Source of the DNA: Nannocystaceae bacterium
GTDB taxonomy: Bacteria; Myxococcota_A; Polyangia; Nannocystales; Nannocystaceae
Direction: 5' to 3'
Assembly (NCBI GenBank): GCA_016763875.1
Contig: JAESSZ010001178.1
Span: forward strand, 1-6,601
DNA length: 6,601 nt
In this document: piece by piece, positions 1-5,278 of the stretch
How positions within the stretch are numbered: position 1 is the first letter of the stretch
How the letters are laid out: the number at the start of each line of letters is the position of its first letter
Notes under the pieces: generated by a model
Seen by the model: only the letters and a program-made list of their open reading frames with translations
Database searches by the model: none
Told to the model about the DNA's origin: nothing
Program-made: the position numbers and the translations under genes

Positions 1-2
1 CT

Positions 3-374
3 GCGCCCCCAGGCAAGGTGCTGACCAAGAAGTACTCGGTCAAACGCAGGATCGTCGACGGGGACAACACCACCCTCGAGTTTCCCGACCACGTTCGCTC
101 CTGGAAGACGAAGACCTGCCGCGACACCAACCGCGTCGATCGGATCGAAGGGGGGCGCGTGTACTACAAGCAGCGTTGCCGTGCGACCGGCAAGACCGAA
201 ACACAGCGTACGAAACAAGACCCGGTGGTGGTTCCGACCTCTGAGGCCACGGCGATCAAGCGAGGTGACGAAGTCTCTCTGATTGTCATGACGGGTGCGC
301 CCTGGACCGGCCGCGTTATCCGAGTCGAGCGCAAAGAAGGAGTGGTGCAGGTCCGCGGCGTTCGGATGCCGTGA
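3..374 (+). CDS. C-terminal part of an unrecognised basic protein (5' end outside window)
   Basis: The reading frame is open from the first base of the window to a TGA at 372-374, giving about 123 visible residues. A GTG at 18-20 could be a start, but the frame is open before it and there is no room to see a ribosome binding site, so I treat the gene as cut by the window edge. The visible part is rich in Lys, Arg and Thr, with two Cys about 35 residues in and 15 apart. The last ~40 residues (from KRGDEVSLIV to the end) alternate hydrophobic and charged residues with Gly turns, which suggests a small beta-barrel (SH3/KOW-like) fold; that is inference. No membrane segment is visible. I do not recognise the family. 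The gene ends 136 bases before the TPR gene on the same strand, so the two could be co-transcribed. Confidence 0.6.
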   Translation, partial: APPGKVLTKKYSVKRRIVDGDNTTLEFPDHVRSWKTKTCRDTNRVDRIEGGRVYYKQRCRATGKTETQRTKQDPVVVPTSEATAIKRGDEVSLIVMTGAPWTGRVIRVERKEGVVQVRGVRMP

Positions 375-385
375 ACTCCGCTCCG

Positions 386-401
386 GCTCAGCGGCTCAGC
401 G
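386..401. repeat. two tandem copies of GCTCAGCG
   Basis: GCTCAGCG occurs twice head to tail in the 136-base gap before the TPR gene. A related 13-base palindrome, CCGCTGACAGCGG, lies at 451-463, so its CCGCTG arm could pair with either CAGCGG upstream. The role is unknown and no T-run follows, so a factor-independent terminator is not supported. Confidence 0.4.
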
Positions 402-499
402 GTCGACCTGGGGTCGTGATCGTAGCGTCCCGCGAACGGCACGCCGGGAACCGCTGACAGCGGCGCGCGTGAGACCTCCCGACTCGGAGTACCCGGGTC

Positions 500-505
500 A
501 GGGAG
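500..505 (+). promoter_or_regulatory. ribosome binding site of the TPR gene (AGGGAG)
   Basis: AGGGAG ends five bases before the ATG at 511. It decides the start: the same frame is open back to before 295, but the upstream candidates overlap the previous gene and lack such a site. Confidence 0.65.
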
Positions 506-510
506 CCGCC

Positions 511-1641
511 ATGTCCGTCCACAGTTTTGCCACGCGCGCTGCGTTGGTACTCTTCAATGCGGGTGCGGTGCGGGAGGGCTGTGGCGACGTGACGGCGGCA
601 CAAGCCCTGTATCGCCGGGTCATTGCTGGAGGACCCCTGGCCGACTTGGCCCACAACCAGCTGGGGGTCATCGCGTTGGAACGCGGGCACCAGGCGCAGG
701 CGGTCGCTCATTTTCGCGATGCAGTCGCTGCCAACCACGTCACCAAGGCTGCGCGCAACAATCTCGCCACCACGCTGCGCGATCGGTACGCCTCCACGCC
801 CGACGATGCAGTCTTTCGCGCGGCCGAGCTGCAGGCGCAAAGCGTACTCGGCCTGGACTCCGACAATCGGCGGGCGTTCGAGAACCTGGCGCGGATCTAC
901 TACGACCGGGGGCGACACGGTGACAAGGCGTATCTGTTGCTCTCGGATCTTGTGGTCTCGCAGGGGCTCGCTGTGATCGAACGGACCGGCGAGGGGATGG
1001 CCGACCTCCTGGTGATCCGCGGTCTGATACTTGTCGAGCGCGACGACGTTGCCCGCGCTCTGCGTGCGTTCAACCAAGCGGTGGCGGCCGATGCTGATCA
1101 CGGCGATGCCCACATGAACCTAGCGCTCATCGCCTTACGCCAGCGGAACTTTGAGCACGCCCGCGATAGCCTGACGGTCGCCGCCAGCAGTCCGCGGCAT
1201 GCGAGTAACATCGAGACCTACCTCGGGCTCGGTGTCGCGTACCGTGGCTTGCGGGACTTCAGCCGCGCGCAGGAGGCGTTTGAGCGCGCCCAAGGTCTTG
1301 ACGGCAAGGATCCGCGTCCCGCGTACAATCTTGGCATCCTGTATTCCGAACACGTAGGCCCCGCGGCCGCGGCGTTCGACCGACGGCTGAGTGCTCAGGC
1401 GCTCCAGTACTTCAAGGTGTTCGTGCACAAAGCGAGTCCGTACCCGCGGTACGCGAGGCACGTGCGTGACGCGAATTTCCGCATCCGGATGATCGACGAG
1501 TTGCTGGTCGCTGTCACCCAGGGCGAGGCGATCGCGCGGGAAGTCGCAGCGCTGGAGGAACGAGCGCATGAACAGCGCGAACACGAACGCACGCGCTTGC
1601 TGGAGATCGAGGCACGGGCGCAAGCTGCCGTGCAGCCTTGA
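511..1641 (+). CDS. Tetratricopeptide (TPR) repeat protein with charged C-terminal helix
   Basis: This is a 376-residue protein made almost entirely of helix-turn-helix TPR units, a scaffold for protein-protein contacts. Units are visible near residues 44-77 (NQLGVIALERGHQAQAVAHF), 122-151, 165-196, 198-228 (MNLALIALRQRNFEHARDSL), 234-266 (YLGLGVAYRGLRDFSRAQEA) and 269-310 (YNLGILYSEH then ALQYFKVFV). The last unit has a short insertion between its helices. From about residue 339 the chain becomes rich in Glu, Arg and Ala and could form a coiled coil. The N-terminus (MSVHSFATRA) is not a convincing signal peptide or lipobox, so a cytoplasmic location is likely. The 'PxxAYNLGILY' C-terminal unit recalls TPR proteins of myxobacterial gliding-motility machinery such as GltE/AglT, but I cannot show orthology and the partner is unknown. 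A gap of 324 bases follows, so it is probably not in an operon with rsgA. Confidence 0.85.
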   Translation: MSVHSFATRAALVLFNAGAVREGCGDVTAAQALYRRVIAGGPLADLAHNQLGVIALERGHQAQAVAHFRDAVAANHVTKAARNNLATTLRDRYASTPDDAVFRAAELQAQSVLGLDSDNRRAFENLARIYYDRGRHGDKAYLLLSDLVVSQGLAVIERTGEGMADLLVIRGLILVERDDVARALRAFNQAVAADADHGDAHMNLALIALRQRNFEHARDSLTVAASSPRHASNIETYLGLGVAYRGLRDFSRAQEAFERAQGLDGKDPRPAYNLGILYSEHVGPAAAAFDRRLSAQALQYFKVFVHKASPYPRYARHVRDANFRIRMIDELLVAVTQGEAIAREVAALEERAHEQREHERTRLLEIEARAQAAVQP

Positions 1642-1750
1642 GCCAACCCTGACCCCTCGGTTTCGTGGGAGAACGCCGGTGGCGGGGCTACGATGCCGCG
1701 CTGCGTTCCCGAGTCGCGCGCGAGACGCAACGAAATCGGGTTAGGCGGAC

Positions 1751-1760
1751 GCAACGTTGC
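1751..1760. repeat. perfect 10-bp palindrome GCAACGTTGC
   Basis: A perfect palindrome that contains the GTTGC core also found in the inverted repeats downstream. It could be a protein-binding half-site pair; function is inferred only from the clustering. Confidence 0.35.
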
Positions 1761-1773
1761 AGCACGATTGCAC

Positions 1774-1803
1774 TTGGACGGGCGTGCAACCGGCGTCTAT
1801 GCT
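1774..1803 (+). promoter_or_regulatory. possible sigma-70 promoter (TTGGAC - 18 bp - TATGCT)
   Basis: TTGGAC at 1774-1779 and TATGCT at 1798-1803 are 18 bases apart, a fair spacing, with TATGCT matching four of six bases of the -10 consensus. If real it gives a leader of roughly 155 bases before rsgA. In high-GC DNA such matches are common, so support comes mainly from its position inside the inverted repeat at 1785-1813. Confidence 0.25.
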
Positions 1804-1813
1804 CGCGGTTGCA
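1785..1813. repeat. 8-bp inverted repeat TGCAACCG-N13-CGGTTGCA around the possible -10 box
   Basis: The arms at 1785-1792 and 1806-1813 are perfect reverse complements. Their equivalent positions lie 21 bp apart, about two helical turns, which suits a dimeric repressor. TATGCT lies between the arms. A second inverted repeat, TTGCAC-N10-GTGCAA (1768-1773 / 1784-1789), overlaps the left arm. It could instead fold as an RNA hairpin with a 13-base loop. Confidence 0.45.
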
Positions 1814-1915
1814 TGTCACATGTCGCCTGAAAAACAGTGTGCACCGAGGTCTTGCTGGCTCACGACCCACGCGGGCGTGAACCACGGACGCGCTCGCCGC
1901 CCCCTCGCCAATCGT

Positions 1916-1922
1916 AGGGAGG
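1916..1922 (+). promoter_or_regulatory. strong Shine-Dalgarno (AGGGAGG) of the rsgA leader
   Basis: AGGGAGG ends eight bases before a GTG at 1931, ideal spacing for that codon. It is 43 bases from the rsgA ATG and cannot serve that start directly. In the rsgA frame a TAG at 1915-1917 and the absence of ATG/GTG/TTG before 1966 exclude a longer RsgA. Confidence 0.5.
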
Positions 1923-1930
1923 CACGACGC

Positions 1931-1969
1931 GTGCTCGTGTTGCTCGAACTCAGGCACACAACAACATGA
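1931..1969 (+). CDS. 12-codon leader ORF overlapping the rsgA start (ATGA)
   Basis: GTG at 1931 opens a frame encoding VLVLLELRHTTT and ending in TGA at 1967-1969, which overlaps the rsgA ATG (1966-1968) as ATGA. The ribosome binding site in front of it is much better than anything in front of rsgA, where only a weak CAGG lies 11 bases upstream. The arrangement suggests that ribosomes load here and re-initiate on rsgA (translational coupling). The peptide resembles no known attenuator, although it ends with three identical Thr ACA codons. Too short to prove by composition. Confidence 0.35.
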   Translation: MLVLLELRHTTT

Positions 1970-3000
1970 CACTCGAAGCACTGGGGTTTGACCCCGGATG
2001 GGCGGACGCCTTCGCGCGATCCGATTTTTCCGACCACTATCCGGCACGCGTCACTCGAGTCGATCGCGGGGTGGTGACGGCGCGCTCCATCGCAGAGGGC
2101 GATGAACGGGTCGCGGTACCCAAACGCCTGCGTTTCAATGAGCACTCTCCGGTCGTGGGTGACTGGATTGCGCTCCAAGCGAGCGACCACGGACCATATC
2201 TCGCTGGGGTCGTGACCCGGCGGACATGCGTGGCACGGGGAGCGGCGGGGAGGCGAGTCCGTCGTCAGGTTCTCGCCGCCAACGTCGACACCTCGTTCAT
2301 CGTGACTTCGATGGACGCGGACTTCAGCGAGCGTCGGCTCGAACGCTACCTCACCGTTGTGCACGATGGCGGGAGCCAACCGGTCTTCCTGCTGACGAAA
2401 GTTGGCCTCGCGGAGGACCCTGCGTCGTTTGCAAGGCGCGCCGCGTCGGTTGCACCGGGCGTGGACATTCATAGCGTGGACGTTATCGCTGGGATCTGTG
2501 CTGATGCGCCCACGCGTTATCTCGGCAAAGGCCGCACGGCGGTCTTCATCGGTTCCTCCGGGGTTGGAAAATCAACCCTCGTGAACTCACTGGCGGGTCG
2601 ACCCCTCATGGCGACGCACGAGGTTCGAGAAAGCGATGGCCAGGGGCAGCACACTACGGTGCACCGTGAGCTTTTCGTCTTGCCCGACGATGGCGGTGTG
2701 CTCATCGATACGCCCGGACTTCGTGAACTCGCAGTGTCCGCGATGCCCTCGGCCGTCGATCGGGTGTTCTCCGACATCGAAGCCCTCGCCCAGAAGTGTC
2801 GCTTCCGAGACTGCGCCCACGTCCACGGTCACGAATCGAACTGCGCCGTCCAGGAGGCGATAGCGGCAGGGCGCCTGGACCCGGATCGTCTCGGGGCGTA
2901 TCGCGAACTCGCTGGAGAGGCCGCAACGTCACGGAAGCAGATGGCGGAAGGCGAACGTCGGGAGCACGACCGCATCGCGAACAAACGCAACCGGCACTGA
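1966..3000 (+). CDS. rsgA: Small ribosomal subunit biogenesis GTPase RsgA
   Basis: RsgA is a circularly permuted GTPase that binds the 30S subunit late in assembly, checks the decoding site and helps release RbfA. The 344 residues match usual length and order: N-terminal OB-fold region (about 25-100), G4-like TKVG at 144-147, P-loop G1 GSSGVGKST at 196-204, G2 QHTTVHREL with H229-T230-T231, G3 DTPG at 248-251, then the zinc-binding region with C278, C283, H285 and C293 and a basic C-terminal helix. The permuted G4-G1-G2-G3 order is diagnostic. Two oddities: the G4 Asp of (N/T)KxD is Gly147, and the H-to-C zinc spacing is two residues longer than in E. coli as I recall it, with extra His at 287 and 289. 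ATG 1966 is the only possible start after the stop at 1915. It is probably transcribed alone, with translation coupled to the leader. Confidence 0.95.
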   Translation: MTLEALGFDPGWADAFARSDFSDHYPARVTRVDRGVVTARSIAEGDERVAVPKRLRFNEHSPVVGDWIALQASDHGPYLAGVVTRRTCVARGAAGRRVRRQVLAANVDTSFIVTSMDADFSERRLERYLTVVHDGGSQPVFLLTKVGLAEDPASFARRAASVAPGVDIHSVDVIAGICADAPTRYLGKGRTAVFIGSSGVGKSTLVNSLAGRPLMATHEVRESDGQGQHTTVHRELFVLPDDGGVLIDTPGLRELAVSAMPSAVDRVFSDIEALAQKCRFRDCAHVHGHESNCAVQEAIAAGRLDPDRLGAYRELAGEAATSRKQMAEGERREHDRIANKRNRH

Positions 3001-3052
3001 GGCGGCATCTTGTGACTCGGCGGGCGCAACAGCCCTGGCCGAGCCTGGAAAA

Positions 3053-3074
3053 CGTGGCTAAGGCAGCAGCCACG
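3053..3074 (+). terminator. possible hairpin after rsgA (CGTGGCT / AGCCACG)
   Basis: Seven perfect base pairs (3053-3059 with 3068-3074) enclose an eight-base loop, 53 bases after the rsgA stop. No T-run follows, so it is not a classic intrinsic terminator. It could protect the rsgA mRNA end, or belong to the leader of the gene starting near 3104. Confidence 0.3.
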
Positions 3075-3103
3075 GCCGATCGTGCCTCATGTGACCAGTC
3101 GCG

Positions 3104-4237
3104 TTGAACCTATTGTTGGACGCGCCCACACTGGACGCGTTGCTCCTGCAAGTTGCAGCGTGGGTTCTTGCCGTCACCGCCGGTCCTTCGGTCGAATGGA
3201 CCGCTCCCGCAACGTGTCCCGACGAGCCCGCGGCGGTGCAAAGGGTGACCGCCGACCTCGATACCGATGCCAACCTGCGCGTCACCGCCACCGTGACGGC
3301 CAACGACGACGGTTTCTCGGCCGAGTTGTGGATCTCGAGCCCAACCGGCGAGACGACAAGAACGCTGAGCAGCCCCAGATGCGCAACCTTGCTGGACGCA
3401 GTCGCGTTTATCGCCGCCGCCGCCCAAGCAGAAGCTCGCTTGCTCGCCTCGCCGCTGGAGGACAACCCGGCCCCCGACGCGCCCTTAGTCGAGACGCCAG
3501 AGACACAGACAGACACACAGACAGAGACACAGACCGGGTCAGACCCCTTCGCTGACCCAGCCCCGGACAAGTTCGCCCCCACGCCAGCGCAACCACGCAC
3601 CGAGCCGCTCGCCCGAGCGTCGGCAGATACGAGACCTTCCCCCGCCGTCCGGCCCATCGCGCTACACGTGCGCGCGTACGGCCGCGCGGGCATCGGCCTG
3701 ATGCCACGGTTTGATGCGGGCGGTGGACTTGCCGCGGGCTTGGGCTGGCAATGGCTCCGCGTTGAAGCGTTTGGCGGTGTCGTCACCGGTGCTCAACTCC
3801 AGATCGAGCAGGTATCCACCGCAAACGCACGGATCCTGGCCTGGTCGGTGGGGCTACGGGGCTGCGCTATCGCGTGGTCGAGCGCGACCGGGAGCGTGGC
3901 GTTTCCGCTGTGTGCCAGCGCCAGCGCGGGCCAGTTCGTCGGGAGACCCGGCGGCTCCGGACTCATTCGAGCGCAGCAGCGGTCCATCGCATGGTTTGCG
4001 GCAAGCGGCGGTCCTGGGGTCATTGTCCGCCTCACGCCGCACCTCAGCGTCGTGGCTGACGTGTCACTCCTCGTCCCAGTCCGGCGGCCCGGATTCGGGG
4101 TCGCCGAACCGCAAGACCAAGCGGCGGAAGAGTCGGGCGGATTAATCTTCCGTCCCGCGCAAGTCACGTTCCGCACAACCGTTGGTATCGAGGTGCATTT
4201 TCCCAGACGGATTGGCCGGCTCGGCGGGATGAGGTGA
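3104..4237 (+). CDS. Putative exported protein: N-terminal 'WxAPxxCP' domain, acidic/Pro linker, C-terminal outer-membrane-barrel-like domain
   Basis: The 377-residue product starts with a Leu/Ala-rich hydrophobic stretch (about residues 10-27, ending AVTAG) that looks like a signal peptide without the usual basic start. Residues 28-118 begin VEWTAPATCP and contain the conserved-looking LLDAVAFIAAAAQAEARLL; this domain type recurs in myxobacterial envelope proteins in my knowledge. Residues 118-185 are a Pro/Thr/Asp-rich linker with a TQTD/TQTE tandem repeat. Residues 186-370 alternate hydrophobic residues with Gly and aromatics (RAYGRAGIGLMP, GLGWQWLRVEAFGG, VTFRTTVGIEVHF) as in outer-membrane beta strands. 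The frame begins after a TGA at 3092 and the first start is TTG 3104, with no clear ribosome binding site; TTG 3113 or 3116 are alternatives. Function is unknown. It leads a co-directional set with the next two genes. Confidence 0.7.
   Translation: MNLLLDAPTLDALLLQVAAWVLAVTAGPSVEWTAPATCPDEPAAVQRVTADLDTDANLRVTATVTANDDGFSAELWISSPTGETTRTLSSPRCATLLDAVAFIAAAAQAEARLLASPLEDNPAPDAPLVETPETQTDTQTETQTGSDPFADPAPDKFAPTPAQPRTEPLARASADTRPSPAVRPIALHVRAYGRAGIGLMPRFDAGGGLAAGLGWQWLRVEAFGGVVTGAQLQIEQVSTANARILAWSVGLRGCAIAWSSATGSVAFPLCASASAGQFVGRPGGSGLIRAQQRSIAWFAASGGPGVIVRLTPHLSVVADVSLLVPVRRPGFGVAEPQDQAAEESGGLIFRPAQVTFRTTVGIEVHFPRRIGRLGGMR
3503..3535 (+). repeat. 12-bp tandem repeat, 2.75 copies (TQTD/TQTE linker)
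   Basis: Units ACACAGACAGAC, ACACAGACAGAG and a partial ACACAGACC lie head to tail, in frame, encoding TQTD-TQTE-TQT (residues 134-144 of the barrel protein). Because the unit is a multiple of three, gain or loss of a copy changes linker length without breaking the frame. Confidence 0.85.
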
Positions 4238-4330
4238 CGTGGGAAGTGCCCTGACCGCCAAACCCACGCCAGCCGCCGCGCAGGGCAACTGGCGCCTTGC
4301 AGCGACGCCGACCAGGGCTTTGCTTCGATT

Positions 4331-4337
4331 GAGGTGG
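4331..4337 (+). promoter_or_regulatory. ribosome binding site GAGGTGG of the membrane protein gene
   Basis: GAGGTGG ends four bases before ATG 4342, with its GAGG core seven bases away. It supports that ATG as the start. The 104 bases between the barrel gene and this start also hold an arm pair CGTGGG (4238-4243) / CCCACG (4263-4268) with a 19-base gap, too weak to call a terminator. Confidence 0.6.
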
Positions 4338-4341
4338 TCTC

Positions 4342-5247
4342 ATGGCACACAGTGATCGAGGGGTGGATCCGACACTGGAACCATCCGCTGCCCGAGCGCC
4401 ATACCTTGCTGCCTACCGGCGTGCAGTTGAGAGCCCACCGAGTGCGAAGCGGAGAAACCTCGCGGCCGTGCGGGCACGCCTGGCGGCGGGTGAAGTCGTT
4501 GACGACGACTTTGAGATGTGGGGAGAGCCTCGCCGCGACACGATGGTTTCTCGGCGAGTCGCGGGACTCCTCGCTGTAGCAAAACCCGTGACCCTGACTG
4601 TTGGCATTGCAGTGGCTAGCCTTGGGACGATCAAGACCGTTGTGCTCACGTGGCGTGCCGTAGCAGGAGTGCCACATGATTTGCGAAGTCCGGACATGGT
4701 TGACGAGCAGGTCGACGATGCCCACCGGCCTGGCGCCCGCGCGAGTGATGCCGCGCCAGTGATGCAAGCGTTGGCCCCAACGGCTCCGACACTCATGCCC
4801 CCCCCCAAAGTCATGCGTGTCGTGCCGCCCGGCGAGCCACCGGGTGCCGCCGCGCCACCGTCAGGACCCGTCCGACCGCTGGCGCCGCCGACAATCAACG
4901 CCAAGACGCAGAGCGGATCGCCGCGCGCACCTTTATTGGCCCCCATCGACGACCGCCTCCGTCGTGAAACCTTGCTCATGTTGCGTGCTAAGCAACAGCT
5001 ATCGAAAAGGCAGTGGGAGCCACTGCTCGTCACGCTCGCGGAACATGCGGCGCAGTTTCCTCAGGGTCCGATGACCCCGGAGCGACTGGCTTGGGCCGCT
5101 ATCGCACGCTGTAGTCTGGAAGACGCACGCGGTCCGGTGGCAGGCAAGTCATTCGTAGCAGGCCACCCGCGCAGCACGCTTGTCGACACGGTCCGCCGCG
5201 CATGCGGACTCTCAAAAAAATCAGACGGCCGCAGCCAGAATCGCTGA
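4342..5247 (+). CDS. Single-pass membrane protein, myxobacterial anti-sigma/regulator-like architecture
   Basis: The 301-residue protein has three parts. Residues 1-75 are charged and presumably cytoplasmic, with a SPPSAKRRNLAAVRARLAAG segment that recurs, as I know it, at the start of myxobacterial proteins encoded beside ECF-type sigma factors. Residues 80-105 (PVTLTVGIAVASLGTIKTVV) form one membrane span. Residues 130-205 are Ala/Pro-rich, likely spanning the periplasm. Residues 206-301 are a helical domain with ETLLMLRAKQQLSKRQWEPL, HAAQFPQG and GHPRSTL and two Cys (C257, C288) that could form a disulfide. By analogy it may transmit an envelope signal inward, but no sigma factor is adjacent and no zinc-finger HxxxCxxC motif is present, so an anti-sigma role is only a suggestion. 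The gene contains a run of nine C (4798-4806) and of seven A (5214-5220), both prone to slippage. The lipoprotein gene starts 31 bases after its stop. Confidence 0.7.
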   Translation: MAHSDRGVDPTLEPSAARAPYLAAYRRAVESPPSAKRRNLAAVRARLAAGEVVDDDFEMWGEPRRDTMVSRRVAGLLAVAKPVTLTVGIAVASLGTIKTVVLTWRAVAGVPHDLRSPDMVDEQVDDAHRPGARASDAAPVMQALAPTAPTLMPPPKVMRVVPPGEPPGAAAPPSGPVRPLAPPTINAKTQSGSPRAPLLAPIDDRLRRETLLMLRAKQQLSKRQWEPLLVTLAEHAAQFPQGPMTPERLAWAAIARCSLEDARGPVAGKSFVAGHPRSTLVDTVRRACGLSKKSDGRSQNR

Positions 5248-5278
5248 CGGATCGAAGTGCCGACCGGGATGTCTCAAC

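Larger units (their letters stand above)
1642..1965 (+). promoter_or_regulatory. Intergenic region carrying probable rsgA promoter, operator-like repeats and leader
   Basis: I accept no gene in this 324-base gap other than the 12-codon leader; the longer open frames here have Arg/Cys-rich compositions and no ribosome binding sites. The first ~100 bases show nothing clear, including no obvious terminator for the TPR gene. From 1751 there is a cluster of GTTGCA/TGCAAC motifs and a possible promoter. CACGC-GG-GCGTG at 1868-1879 is a further short palindrome. The region ends with a strong Shine-Dalgarno at 1916-1922 and the leader ORF. Confidence 0.5.

Noticed and set aside
295..510. N-terminal extension of the TPR gene upstream of ATG 511
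   Set aside because: It would overlap the preceding gene, is Arg/Ser/Pro-rich without helical repeats, and lacks a ribosome binding site, whereas ATG 511 has AGGGAG at the right distance.
388..1113. Minus-strand open frame of 241 codons
   Set aside because: Antisense to the TPR gene, with no ribosome binding site or family resemblance.
1665..1965. Longer open frames in the gap before rsgA (70-119 codons, both strands)
   Set aside because: Arg/Cys-rich, no matching ribosome binding sites, mutually overlapping; only the 12-codon leader has a good initiation signal.
4238..4268. Intrinsic terminator after the barrel gene
   Set aside because: Only six base pairs with a 19-base loop and no T-run.
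3793..4767. Minus-strand open frame of 324 codons
   Set aside because: It overlaps two plus-strand genes and their gap, has a Cys/Trp/His/Arg-rich composition with no recognisable motif, and is typical of antisense frames in GC-rich DNA.
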